Under the pieces are notes generated by a model. That model was given only the letters and a program-made list of their open reading frames with translations. It had not been told where the DNA came from and ran no database searches. From Pseudothauera hydrothermalis (GTDB taxonomy: Bacteria; Pseudomonadota; Gammaproteobacteria; Burkholderiales; Rhodocyclaceae), in NCBI RefSeq assembly GCF_003345255.1, contig NZ_CP029331.1, positions 1,736,001-1,800,000 of the forward strand: a stretch of 64,000 nt of DNA, in the 5' to 3' direction. The translations under genes and the position numbers were made by a program. Below are positions 8,765 through 18,648 of the stretch, piece after piece; the first letter of the stretch is position 1; every line of letters starts with the position of its first letter.

Positions 8765-10957
8765 GATCTCAACCACGCCTTAAAATCATGAAGCGCCATC
8801 GGCCGGCCAAACAAATAGCCCTGGCCTTCGTCGCAGCCCAGCTCGATCAGGCGCCGGCGCTGAGCTTCGGTTTCCACGCCTTCGGCAATCGAGCGCATCC
8901 CCAAGCGGCGTGCCAGCGCAATCACCATCTCCGCAATACGGGCGCTGCCGCACGGCTGCTCCAGCGACTGCACAAAGGAGCGGTCGATTTTCAGCCGGTC
9001 GGCACCCAGGCGATCGAGATAGGACAAAGAGGAAAAACCGGTGCCAAAGTCATCGATGGCCACCTGGATGCCGCGCCGGGTCAGCGCCCCCAGTTGCGCA
9101 GCCACCGCGTCCTGCCCGAGCACACAGACCGACTCGGTCACCTCCAGCTCCAGGCGGTCGGCACTCATCCCGGCATCGGCAAGCGCTCGATCCACCACTT
9201 CCACGAACAGCGGATCGCGAAACTGCACCACCGACACATTCACCGCCGCGCGCAGCCCTGGGAAACCTTCCCGATCGAGCATCGCCAGCGTGTGCAGCGC
9301 GGAGCGCAGCACCCATTGCCCAATCGGCACGATCAAGCCGGATTGCTCGGCCAGCGGAATGAAGCGGTCCGGCGGCACGAAACTGCCATCGTCGTTACGC
9401 CAGCGCAGCAGCGCCTCAAAACCGAGCACCCTCGCGCTGACCAGATCGACCTGCGGCTGGTACACCAAAAACAGCCGCTGGCGTTGAAACGCATCACGCA
9501 ACCCGTGCAGCAGCCGGGTGCGCTCGCGCGTCTCCACACCCACTTCCGGACAAAAGTAGGCATGGCGCCCCAACCCTTCGCCCTTGGCGCGCTTGAGCGC
9601 AATGAACGCGTCCTTTAGCAGGGAGGCCGCATCGTCGCCCGTTTGGCCGCGCACCAGCCCAATTGAGGCCGAGATACGTTGCTCGCCGCCGTCGATCAGA
9701 AAAGGCTCGGCAAACAACGCAGTCATACGGCCCGGATCGAGCGCCCCATCCGCTCCTACCAGCCCGAACACATCGCCGGCCACACGTGCCACCACCGCCT
9801 GGCCAGCCGCCATCGCAGTCAAACGCCGCGCCACCTCCTGCAGCAGCAGGTCGCCATAGCGATGTCCGAGCAAGTCGTTGAGCGCGCCAAAGTGGTCGAT
9901 ATCCACTAACGCTAAGGTCTGTGCTGGCTGCCCGGCTTCCAGCCTGCGCGCCACCTCCTGCAAAAAAGCGACACGGTTTGGTAAATCGACCAAGGGGTCG
10001 CGGAAGGCCAGTTCCCGCAAGCGCTCCATCAGCTTCACGTTGCGGCCGCACAAGGCGATGTGCGAGCAGAACATCTGCAACAGCGGTTCATCGACTTGGA
10101 GCGCACGACCCGCGGTGTCCACATAGGCGGCAAAAGAGACGCCATCGGCAGGAAAGTACAACGCAACCCCCTGCGCCGAGCCGATGTTGCGCCGTTCATC
10201 CAGACACTGGCGCAATAGGCTCACCACCGGATCGTCGCCCAATGCCTCCAGCCGGCCATGCATCAACGCGCTGTAACGGCCGGCAGCGGCCAAAATCTGA
10301 TAGCTCGGCTGGCCGCCTGCACGGTCTTCGTCCTTGCGGGCGCAAACCACCCCCATCCGGCGAGGTACCCATGAAACTGGCCAACTGGGTGATCACCCCA
10401 GCGGCAAAAGCGTCCAGCCCGTCCTGACACGCCAGTTGATGACTGGCTTGGAGAATTTGCGCCAGCCCGCGCCGCCCGCCTTCGATACGTTGCAACTGCT
10501 CGTAAGAGCGTACTGCCGCGGTCAGTGAAGCGAACAACTTGGCGCGGGTCAGCTCGCTCTTGGTTTTGTAGTCGTTGATGTCGTAACGCGCGATGGTCTC
10601 GGTCTCGGGCGCGTAGCCCGGCTGCCCGGTACGCAGGATGATGCGCAAATTCTGGTGCTCGGGCATCGCCCGGACTTTGTCCACCAGACGCAGGCCGGCG
10701 TGCTCATCTTCCATCACCACATCGAGCAGCATCACCGCGATATCGCGCTCACGCGCCAGCACGGCCAGCGCCTCGGCGGCAGTATGCACATGCAGCAGCG
10801 CCACCGGCCGCCCCACCACGCTCACACCGCCGAGCGCAAAGCGGGTGGACGCGTGAACATCCGGATCATCATCGACCACCAGCACCCGCCAAACCGACTG
10901 GGGTTGGGCAAGATGGTCGGCAGGCAGCTCTTCACTGAACAAAAATTCGTCTGTCAC
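8743..10957 (-). pseudogene. Response regulator-DUF3369-GGDEF-EAL protein, frameshifted in a G5 tract
   Basis: Two overlapping frames together encode one protein of 737 residues if one base is removed. The first frame (from 10957) gives a receiver domain with phospho-acceptor Asp79, acidic pair Asp30/Asp31, Thr110 and Lys131, followed by the start of a DUF3369 region. It runs off frame at a run of five G on the coding strand (10350-10354). The second frame continues smoothly as GVVCARKDED, then a cyclase domain with AGDVF in place of GGDEF (no RxxD inhibitory site) and a complete EAL domain (EALLRW, DDFGTGFSSLSYL). It would thus be a phosphorylation-controlled c-di-GMP phosphodiesterase. First gene of the set with the lipoprotein and kinase. 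The shift may be a real mutation or a base-calling error. Confidence 0.85.
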
Positions 10958-11336
10958 TCAATCTCCCGGGCAAAAGCCCTGCTATCCGAAACCCGTTTTT
11001 GCCCTTTGCGCACCGCTGCCTTGGTATGCCAGAACTTTGAAACAGCGCCTTACAAGTTGTCAATCGTGCAACCTTTGTCACCCGCTTGGCACCTACGGCT
11101 CCGGCGGGGGGCGCGTTTTTAGCACCTTTGTACTACATCAGAATGAAGGCGGGCGCATCGGTACTGGTGTCGATATGGCTGCCTGCGCCTCAAGTTCGCG
11201 CCTCGGGCAACCGATATCTGCCGATAACGGTGGCTATGCCGTGGCGCTCACCCACGCGCCGACAGCCGCATAACCGTAACCGATTCGACCTAGCATCCGC
11301 CGCTGCGACAGCCGGCCACATCGAAGGAGATCCGAA
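10958..11336. other. Divergent intergenic region, no gene recognised
   Basis: 379 bp between the start of the response-regulator gene (minus) and the chemoreceptor gene (plus). It should hold both promoters, but I see no pair of -35/-10 boxes good enough to name. AAGGAGA lies about 8 nt before the chemoreceptor ATG. Short open frames here lack ribosome-binding sites and recognisable content. Confidence 0.5.
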
Positions 11337-13217
11337 ATGAAATCCCTGCAAGTGCGCCTGATCGCCTTTGTAGCGCTGATGATTTTGCTCACCGCTGCGG
11401 TGAGCGGCGCGGTGTCTTATTACCAATTGCGTAACCTGCTGCTCGACAGCGTGGCCCGCGAGGGCCGCGGGGTCGCCGCCGGCTATGCGCAACTGGTGTC
11501 CGAATGGGTCAGCGCACGGGCGCGCCAAGTGGCGGCACTGCGCGAGGTCGCACTGACCGAGGAGGTGCTGCCGTGGCTGCAGCGCTTCGAGCAAGGCGGC
11601 GGCTTCGATCTGGTCTATGTGGGTTATGAAGATCGTCGCACGGTGTTCAGCACCCCGCAGAATCTGCCGGCTGGTTACGACCCCACCGCACGGCCCTGGT
11701 ATGTGGGCGCGGTGGCAGCCGGTGAAGGCGGTTTCGTCTCCAAACCCTACGCCGACGCCTCCACCGGCCAGTTGGTAGTGTCTTTGTCGGCGGCGGTGCG
11801 CGAAGGCGGACGCACCGCTGCGGTGGTGGCCGCCGACGTGTCGATGGGCAGCCTGGTCAAGTCCTTGCTCAACAACCCCATCCCCGGCGAAGGCCAAGCT
11901 TTTTTGCTGCACCGCGACGGCACCATTCTGGCGCATCCCAACTCAGCGCTGGTGCTCAAGCCAATCGGCGAATTTTCCGCCGACCTGGATCCGGCCCGCC
12001 TGGAGCGCATGATCGGCGGTGACACCTTGGCGGACATCCGCGCAGCAGGCACCGACTACTTCATGCTCGCACGTGCCGTCCCCAACACCGACTGGGTGCT
12101 GGGCGTCGCGATGCAGCGCCAAGTGGTGCTCGCCCCGCTCGACACTTTGCTGGTAGGGATCGTCGCGGTGCTGGCGGTGGCCACTGCAGCGGCGGCCGGA
12201 ATCGCCTCCATGGTGCTCGCCCGCCTGCTCTCCGGCCTGCGCCGCATCCGCCATGCGCTGGCCGAAATCGCCCAGGGCGAGGGCGATCTGACCGCACGCC
12301 TGGAGATTGACAGCGAAGACGAGATCGGCAAGGTGGCCCGCGCCTTCAACACCTTTCTTGGGCGCCTGCACCAAATGTTCCGCTCGCTCAACGACGAAGC
12401 GGCCCGGCTCACCGGTGGCGTGCGCAGCCTGGAAGCGACCATGGGCACCATCGCCGCCGAATCCAGCCAGCTTGCCGACATCTCCAGTTCCAACGCCGCC
12501 ACCATCGAGCAAATCACCGTGGCCGTATCGCACATTGCCGACAATGCCGGCGATGCCGACCGGCTGATGCATGAAACCGGTGAGCTATCGGCCAAAGGGG
12601 TGCAACAAGTGCGCGAGGCAGCCAGCAATGCCGCCCGCACCATGGACGAGGTCAACGCCCTGTCCAGCGTGCTCGAACAACTGGAAACCAGTTCCGAGCA
12701 AATCAGCAGCATCGTCGAGGTGATCCGCGAAATTGCCGATCAAACCAATCTTCTGGCACTCAACGCGGCCATCGAGGCGGCGCGCGCCGGCGAGCAGGGG
12801 CGCGGCTTTGCGGTGGTGGCCGATGAAGTGCGCAAACTGGCCGAACGCACTGCCGGCGCAACCTTGGAGATCGGCAAAATGATCGAGCGGGTGCGCACCG
12901 AGACCGGTCAGGCTGCCGCGCGCATGCGCACCACCACGGCCGAGGTGCAAACCAGCGTCACTTTGAGCAACACCGCTGCCGAGCGCATTGCCGACATGCA
13001 GACCCGCTTGCAGGAAGCCATCGAGCGGATCGGTGAAATTGCGCTGTCGACCCGCGAACAGACCAACGCCACCACTTTGATGGCGCAAAGCACCGAGCAA
13101 ATCAACGCCCGCCTGCTTGCCGCCGACGATGCGCTGCAGACTGCGCGCCGCACGCTGTCGGAAATGCGCGCGGTGGCTGACGCCACCGAGCGGCTGCTGT
13201 CGGGGTTCAAACTCTGA
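11337..13217 (+). CDS. Methyl-accepting chemotaxis protein with dCache sensor domain
   Basis: 626 residues. Membrane helix at about 8-30, a periplasmic double-Cache domain at about 35-270 containing the typical [12 protein letters not shown] and [15 protein letters not shown] segments, second helix near 275-300, HAMP, then a cytoplasmic signalling domain whose conserved hairpin tip [19 protein letters not shown] is at about 464-482. Such dCache receptors commonly sense amino acids or organic acids, but the ligand here cannot be read. No C-terminal NWxxF-like CheR tether is present. Strong AAGGAGA ribosome-binding site. It stands alone as a transcription unit and converges on ppiD. Confidence 0.94.
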   Translation: MKSLQVRLIAFVALMILLTAAVSGAVSYYQLRNLLLDSVAREGRGVAAGYAQLVSEWVSARARQVAALREVALTEEVLPWLQRFEQGGGFDLVYVGYEDRRTVFSTPQNLPAGYDPTARPWYVGAVAAGEGGFVSKPYADASTGQLVVSLSAAVREGGRTAAVVAADVSMGSLVKSLLNNPIPGEGQAFLLHRDGTILAHPNSALVLKPIGEFSADLDPARLERMIGGDTLADIRAAGTDYFMLARAVPNTDWVLGVAMQRQVVLAPLDTLLVGIVAVLAVATAAAAGIASMVLARLLSGLRRIRHALAEIAQGEGDLTARLEIDSEDEIGKVARAFNTFLGRLHQMFRSLNDEAARLTGGVRSLEATMGTIAAESSQLADISSSNAATIEQITVAVSHIADNAGDADRLMHETGELSAKGVQQVREAASNAARTMDEVNALSSVLEQLETSSEQISSIVEVIREIADQTNLLALNAAIEAARAGEQGRGFAVVADEVRKLAERTAGATLEIGKMIERVRTETGQAAARMRTTTAEVQTSVTLSNTAAERIADMQTRLQEAIERIGEIALSTREQTNATTLMAQSTEQINARLLAADDALQTARRTLSEMRAVADATERLLSGFKL

Positions 13218-13222
13218 CTAAA

Positions 13223-13239
13223 GGCGGCCTGTGGCCGCC
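13223..13239 (-). terminator. Hairpin terminator between the chemoreceptor gene and ppiD
   Basis: Perfect 7-bp GC stem (GGCGGCC/GGCCGCC) with a 3-nt loop in the 33-bp gap between convergent genes. Read on the minus strand it is followed by TTTAG, so it can act as a weak intrinsic terminator for ppiD; on the plus strand there is no T run. Confidence 0.5.
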
Positions 13240-13250
13240 GTGGGGCGCGG

Positions 13251-15149
13251 TCAGGGCTGCGCCGGGGCGATGGCAGCCGGACGGATCGCCACCTCGTAAC
13301 GCTCACGCAGCAAGGTCAGGAATGCGCTGAAATCGCGTTCGGCCAAAAGCTGCGCATACTGACGTGACACCGCGGCCAGGCGCGGATCGTCGGCGGCCAA
13401 CTGCGGCCGCTCGACCGCTTCGATGCGATAGATCGCATAAGCCTCCGGGCCAAGCGTAACGCCGGTGTAAGCAGGCAGCTTGGCCGTGGGTGCGGCAAAG
13501 ATTTCCCGCAGCGCGGCCTGCGGCAGCGCACTGGCACCACGCTGCACTTTCAGCGTCTCGCCCCAGCGCCCCTCGACCGCTTCGCCCTTTTGTGCCGCGG
13601 CCAGCGCGGCTTGACCGGCAGCTTGCGCCAGACGGGCGGCTTCCTGATTGCGCAGCTCGGCAACGATGGCATCTTTGACTTCATCGAAGGGCAAGGTCTC
13701 GGCCGGCTGGTAATCCACCACCCGGGCGGCCACCAGCGTACCGTTACCGACTTCGATCGCCTCGGTATTGTGGCGCTTTTGCAGCACCTCGTCCGAGAAC
13801 AGCGCGGCGACCAGATCCGCGCTGACGTAGGGGCCCACGGCGAGCGCATTGCGATCGATCCAGTCGGTGCTTTGCACCTTGAGCTTGAGCAGTTCGGCCA
13901 CCGGCGCCAGGCTTTCGGGCTGTTCATAAACGGTGTTGGCGAACTGCTCGGCCAATTCGGCGTGGCGTTGCGCCGCGCGCTGGCGCTTGAGTTCGGTTTC
14001 GATCTGCGCACGCACTGCGGCAAAGGGCTGCACACTGGCCGGTTTGATGTCGGTGACCTGGATGATGTGAAAACCAAAATCGGAGCGCACCGGGCCGACG
14101 ATTTCGTCCTTGGCCGCCGCAAATACCGCATCTTCGAAAGGCTTGACCATCACGCCGCGACCAAAGAAACCAAGATCGCCGCCGCGCGCCGACGAGCCCG
14201 GGTCCGCGGAGCGTTCCCGTGCGAGCGCAGCAAAACTGTCCGGCTTGGCTTTGAGGGTGGCCACCAGGGACTGGGCGTCGGCGGCAACCTTGTCGACCGC
14301 TTGCTCATCGGCGTTGGCGGCTACTTCCAGCAAAATGTGGCGCGCGCGGCGCTCTTCAGGCACCCCAAAACGCGCCGGGTTGTCTTGATACACCTGACGC
14401 AATTCGTCCTCGGAGACCTCGATCTGTTCGATCAACGCCTGCTGGTCGAACACCACGTATTCCGCCTTGACCCGCGCCGGGCGCGCAAAGCGATCCGGAT
14501 TGTCCCGATAGAAGCGCTGTGCGGCATCTTCGGCCAGCTCTACCTTGGGCAGGTAATCGGCGGTGGCAAAGCGCAGCTCGCGCACCTGGCGTTCTTCCAA
14601 TTGGGCGGTCAAGAAACGGCGCAGCGATTCGGTGGGCACAAAGGCCGCATCGCCCACCGCCTCGGCAAGCTGCTGGATGCGCAGATCCTGGCTCAACCGG
14701 GCCTCGAAACTGGCCGGCGTCATGCCCTGGGCGCTGAGCAGCGTCTCGTAACGCTGCATCGAAAACTGGCCGTTTTCCTGAAACGCGGGCACCTCGGCAA
14801 TCGCCTCCCTGAGCTGCTGCTGTGTGACCACAAAACGGTTGTCCGCCGCATGCAGGGCCAGTACCCGCTGATTGATCAGGTTATCGAGCACCGCGCGGCG
14901 CAATGGCGCCGAATCGAGTAGCGCGCGGTCGGCCTGGCCGCCCAACGATTGGCGCAAACGGTCTTGTTGTTCGCGCAAGGCTTGGTCGAATTCGAAGGCG
15001 CTGATGCGGCTCTTGCCAACCGTGGCCACCTCGCTGCCGCCGGGGCTGTCGGAAAAGTACGCATCCATGCCGAAGAATGCGAAAGGAACGATGAGAATCG
15101 CCAGAATGATCTGAGCGAAGCGTTTGTTGTTGCGTACAGCCTCGAACAT
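13251..15149 (-). CDS. ppiD: Peptidyl-prolyl isomerase PpiD (SurA N-terminal/parvulin chaperone)
   Basis: 632 residues from the ATG at 15149. The open frame extends 66 codons further upstream, but those residues look unlike the family and the protein properly begins MFEAVRNNKRFAQ. One inner-membrane helix at about 11-30 (IILAILIVPFAFFGMDAYF), a SurA-like helical region, one parvulin domain near residues 270-365 (ARHILLEV, GGDLGFFGRG, GFHIIQVTDI), then a second SurA-like region. PpiD is anchored in the inner membrane, faces the periplasm and assists newly exported proteins near SecYEG. Its usual neighbours (lon, hupB) are not seen. Length agrees with beta- and gammaproteobacterial PpiD. Confidence 0.93.
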   Translation of the reverse strand: MFEAVRNNKRFAQIILAILIVPFAFFGMDAYFSDSPGGSEVATVGKSRISAFEFDQALREQQDRLRQSLGGQADRALLDSAPLRRAVLDNLINQRVLALHAADNRFVVTQQQLREAIAEVPAFQENGQFSMQRYETLLSAQGMTPASFEARLSQDLRIQQLAEAVGDAAFVPTESLRRFLTAQLEERQVRELRFATADYLPKVELAEDAAQRFYRDNPDRFARPARVKAEYVVFDQQALIEQIEVSEDELRQVYQDNPARFGVPEERRARHILLEVAANADEQAVDKVAADAQSLVATLKAKPDSFAALARERSADPGSSARGGDLGFFGRGVMVKPFEDAVFAAAKDEIVGPVRSDFGFHIIQVTDIKPASVQPFAAVRAQIETELKRQRAAQRHAELAEQFANTVYEQPESLAPVAELLKLKVQSTDWIDRNALAVGPYVSADLVAALFSDEVLQKRHNTEAIEVGNGTLVAARVVDYQPAETLPFDEVKDAIVAELRNQEAARLAQAAGQAALAAAQKGEAVEGRWGETLKVQRGASALPQAALREIFAAPTAKLPAYTGVTLGPEAYAIYRIEAVERPQLAADDPRLAAVSRQYAQLLAERDFSAFLTLLRERYEVAIRPAAIAPAQP

Positions 15150-15313
15150 CGTGATTTTCCGTGGAAAAGAGGAGAGGATGCGCCGCTTAGCATCGCGCAC
15201 CGTTGAGCGGCAAAGTGGGCGATTATGGCACTGGCGGTGGCCGGAGGCCAGAACAAGGTCGGCCTCGATGCGCAGGGCGCGGCGTCGGTCACAGAACCAG
15301 AAAATGCAGCGTC

Positions 15314-15319
15314 TATAAT
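15314..15319 (+). promoter_or_regulatory. Consensus -10 box 8 nt before the MASE1 gene start
   Basis: TATAAT at 15314-15319 with a poor -35 region. Only eight bases separate it from the ATG at 15328, so transcription would begin at or just before the start codon and the message would be leaderless. No Shine-Dalgarno sequence lies in between, which fits. Confidence 0.45.
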
Positions 15320-15327
15320 CCTGCGCC

Positions 15328-18300
15328 ATGCGCCACGCTTTGACCATTTCCGGCTTGATCGCCCTGGGCTACGCCCTGACCGGCTATTTGTCCATCCAGT
15401 TTGCCGTTCCCCCCGGTTATGCCGCGCCGTTTTTCCCGGCTGCGGGGCTTGCGCTGTCGGCTTTGCTGATTTTTGGCGCGCGCCATGTGGGTGGCGTGAT
15501 CGTTGGCTCTTTGGCGGTGCAATGGTTTGCCGCCTGGCATGCCGGACTGACCCTTGGCGCCACCTGGGGGCCGCTGATCATCCCGGTTTTCGCCGGCCTG
15601 CAGGCTCTGGTCGGTGTCTGGCTGACCCGCGTTTGGGTGGGCGTTCCCAACGCGCTGGACACCCCCTCGTCCATCCTACGTTTCATGATGCTGGTCGCAC
15701 CGCTCAGCTGTCTGGTCAATGCCAGCGTCGCGGTGCCGCTACTGGTGCATGACGGCTTGATTGCGCCCGAGGAAACCTTGTTCAACTGGTGGAACTGGTG
15801 GATGGGCGACACCCTGGGGGTGCTGGTGGCCTGCCCGCTGATGTTCGTTTTTTTCGGCCGCCCGACCGAAGACTGGCAGCCTCGCCGGATGGCGGTCGCC
15901 GTGCCCATGATGATCGGCATCGGGCTGACCGGGGCCGCGCTCTACCAGGCCAGCCGCTGGGAAGCCACACGGGTGCACACCCAGTTTGGCCGCGACGCCG
16001 AACAAGTCATCCATCTGGTGCGCAAGCGTCTGGATACGCAGATCGACATGGTGCTGGCGGTCGGCAGCTTCATCGCGGTCTCCGAAGCGGTTACCCGGCG
16101 CGATTTCAGAGAGTTCGTCACCCCCTGGCTGCAGCGCTACCCCGGCACCCAAAACTTTGGCTGGAGCCCGCTGATACACCGCGAGCAACGCGCCGGATTC
16201 GAGGCGGCGGTACGCGCGGCGCACGGCGACGACTTTCGCATCCTCGACCGCTCGCCCGAAGGCCGCACCTTCCCGGCCCGAGATGCCGACGTTTATCTGC
16301 CGATCACCTATATCGAACCTTTTGCCGCCAACGCCTCGGCTTACGGACTCAACCCGCTGTCGCTGCCTGCCACCGCGGCTGCCATCGAGCGCTCACAACG
16401 GGTGCATGCACCGGTGGCCAGCGAAGGCATCCGTCTGGTGCAAGAGCGCGACACTCAACGCGGCGTCGTGGTCTATTACGCGGTATTCGACCGCCTGGGT
16501 GAAAATTCCGACTCACCGCGTATGCTCGGTGTCGTCTCGGCAGTGTTCCGCATGAACGACACCTTTGCCGCCATTTTGCGCGACAGCGGGGCCGCGGAAT
16601 TGGCGTTGTGCCTGGTCGATCTTGACGGCCCGCCCGACAAGCGCCGCCTGCTCGGCCCAGACGGGTGCGAAGCCGACGACTGGCTCGCCGGACCGGTGGC
16701 GCGGGCGGTGCCGGTCACGTTTGCCGAGCGCAATTGGCAAATCCGTGTGCGCGGCACCCCGGCCTATGTGCGCGAGCTGCGCAGTTGGGCGGCCTGGACC
16801 ACGATTGCTTTCGGTCTGGCCACCTTAGGCATGCTGGGCGCGTTTTTGCTGGTCAGCAGCGGCCAGACCCGCCGCATCGCGCGTCTGGTCGAACAACGCA
16901 CCGCTGAACTCACCCAGGCCACTGAAGCGCTGCACACCCAGCGCGAAGCCCTGGCGCGTGCGCAGCGCACCGCCCGCATGGGCAGTTGGGAATGCGCCCC
17001 GGACGGCTCCGAGCTGGCCTGCTCGGAGGCGCTGATCGACCTCTTGCACCTGCCCAAAGCGCATGCGCCGGCGCTGGACGATCTTCTTGCCGCGGTGCAT
17101 GAAGACGACCGCCCCGCCTTGCGCGCGGCCATCGCTCGGACTGCCGCCGAGCCCGGCGAACAGTCGCTGGATTGCCGCCTGGCCGGCAGTCGCGGACAAA
17201 TCGTGCATTGCCTGCTCGAAGCCGAATGGCAAAACGACCGCGCAGTACGTTTGCGCGGCACCGTGCAAGATGTGAGCGCCGCCCGTCAGGCCGAAGCGCA
17301 TATCGAATACCTGGCCCACTATGACGCACTGACCGGTCTGCCCAACCGCCGGCTGTGGCTGAGCCGCGCCCAGACCGCTCTGCATGCCGCGCGGCGCCAT
17401 GGGGACACGCTGGCGGTGCTGTTTCTGGACCTGGATCAGTTCAAGCATGTCAACGATTCGCTCGGCCACCCGGCCGGCGATCTGTTGCTGGCCACGGTTG
17501 CCGGTCGGCTGTCGGCCTGCCTGCGCGACGAGGACGTGCTCGCCCGGCTGGGCGGAGACGAGTTCGTCGCCCTGCTGCCGCGCCTGGCGCAGCCCGAAGA
17601 CGCCGCCGCGGTGGCGCGCAAAATGCTGGCCGCCATGCACGCACCGGTCGAAATCGGCGGGCAGGAGCTGCGCGCCTCGGTGAGCATCGGCATCGCTCTG
17701 CACCCCAACGACGGCCATGATATCGACACCCTGCTCAAACATGCCGATACCGCCATGTATGGCGCCAAGGAAGCCGGACGCAACAACTTCCAGTTTTTCG
17801 TGCCGGAAATGAATGCCCGCGCCATCGAGCGCCTGATGCTGGAAAACGCCCTGCGGCGCGCCATCGAAAGCGGCGCGTTGGCGCTTTACTACCAGCCGCA
17901 GATCGATGCCCAAGACGGTGCGCTGACCGGCTGCGAGGCGCTTTTGCGCTGGCACCACCCCGAGATCGGCGCCATCAGTCCAGCCCAGTTCATCCCGGTG
18001 GCCGAAGCCTCCGGGCTGATCGTTCCGCTGGGCGAATGGGTGCTGCGGGAAGCCTGCCGCCAACAAGCAGCCTGGGCGCGCGCCGGGTACCGCAGCCTGG
18101 TGGTGGCGGTCAATATCTCCGCCTTGCAGTTCCGCCGCGAGGATTTCCTCGAGGTCGTGACCCGGATTCTGGCCGAGACCGGCGCCAACCCCGCCTGCAT
18201 CGAACTGGAGATCACCGAAACCGCGCTGATGCAACCATCGGAGGCGCTGTACGAGCGTCTCATCGAGCTCGGCAAATTGGGTTTGAGCCTGGCGCTGGAC

Positions 18301-18633
18301 GACTTCGGCACCGGTTACTCCAGCCTGGCTTATCTCAAACGCCTGCCGCTTGGCAGTCTCAAGCTGGATTACTCTTTCGTGCGCGATCTGCCGGGCGACC
18401 AGGAAGACGCCGCGGTGGCCTCGGCAACCCTGTCGATGGCCCGCGACCTGGGGCTGGGCGTGGTGGCCGAAGGCGTGGAGACCGTCGAGCAGTTCGCCTG
18501 GCTCAAAGCCCGCGGCTGCAACACCATGCAAGGCTACCTGTTTGGCCGGCCGATGCCGGCCGATACCTTCGAGCGCTGGATGAGCGCGCACCGGCCGGCC
18601 GAGATGATCGAGCGTCTGCACACCCCAAGCTGA
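15328..18633 (+). CDS. MASE1-CHASE-PAS-GGDEF-EAL membrane c-di-GMP protein
   Basis: 1101 residues. The N-terminal ~200 residues form a multi-helix MASE1 sensor (ALGYALTGYLSIQFAVPPGYAAPFFPAAG). A CHASE domain follows (about 225-440; WLQRYPGTQNFGWSPLIHRE), another helix near 490-510, a coiled coil, a PAS-like domain, then GGDEF with an intact GGDEF motif at 742-746 preceded by the inhibitory RxxD (RDED) at the correct spacing, and EAL with its E-A-L at 870-872 (CEALLRWHH, DDFGTGYSSLAYL). Both enzymatic activities could therefore work: c-di-GMP synthesis with product inhibition and hydrolysis. Start ATG 15328 sits 8 nt after a TATAAT box. The signal sensed is unknown. Confidence 0.93.
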   Translation: MRHALTISGLIALGYALTGYLSIQFAVPPGYAAPFFPAAGLALSALLIFGARHVGGVIVGSLAVQWFAAWHAGLTLGATWGPLIIPVFAGLQALVGVWLTRVWVGVPNALDTPSSILRFMMLVAPLSCLVNASVAVPLLVHDGLIAPEETLFNWWNWWMGDTLGVLVACPLMFVFFGRPTEDWQPRRMAVAVPMMIGIGLTGAALYQASRWEATRVHTQFGRDAEQVIHLVRKRLDTQIDMVLAVGSFIAVSEAVTRRDFREFVTPWLQRYPGTQNFGWSPLIHREQRAGFEAAVRAAHGDDFRILDRSPEGRTFPARDADVYLPITYIEPFAANASAYGLNPLSLPATAAAIERSQRVHAPVASEGIRLVQERDTQRGVVVYYAVFDRLGENSDSPRMLGVVSAVFRMNDTFAAILRDSGAAELALCLVDLDGPPDKRRLLGPDGCEADDWLAGPVARAVPVTFAERNWQIRVRGTPAYVRELRSWAAWTTIAFGLATLGMLGAFLLVSSGQTRRIARLVEQRTAELTQATEALHTQREALARAQRTARMGSWECAPDGSELACSEALIDLLHLPKAHAPALDDLLAAVHEDDRPALRAAIARTAAEPGEQSLDCRLAGSRGQIVHCLLEAEWQNDRAVRLRGTVQDVSAARQAEAHIEYLAHYDALTGLPNRRLWLSRAQTALHAARRHGDTLAVLFLDLDQFKHVNDSLGHPAGDLLLATVAGRLSACLRDEDVLARLGGDEFVALLPRLAQPEDAAAVARKMLAAMHAPVEIGGQELRASVSIGIALHPNDGHDIDTLLKHADTAMYGAKEAGRNNFQFFVPEMNARAIERLMLENALRRAIESGALALYYQPQIDAQDGALTGCEALLRWHHPEIGAISPAQFIPVAEASGLIVPLGEWVLREACRQQAAWARAGYRSLVVAVNISALQFRREDFLEVVTRILAETGANPACIELEITETALMQPSEALYERLIELGKLGLSLALDDFGTGYSSLAYLKRLPLGSLKLDYSFVRDLPGDQEDAAVASATLSMARDLGLGVVAEGVETVEQFAWLKARGCNTMQGYLFGRPMPADTFERWMSAHRPAEMIERLHTPS

Positions 18634-18648
18634 CCCGCGCGCGACCGT

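Noticed and set aside
13590-14921. 443-codon plus-strand frame opposite ppiD
   Set aside because: Shadow of the PpiD coding sequence; no ribosome-binding site and no domain.
16825-18621. 598-codon minus-strand frame opposite the GGDEF-EAL region
   Set aside because: Shadow frame of the real plus-strand gene.
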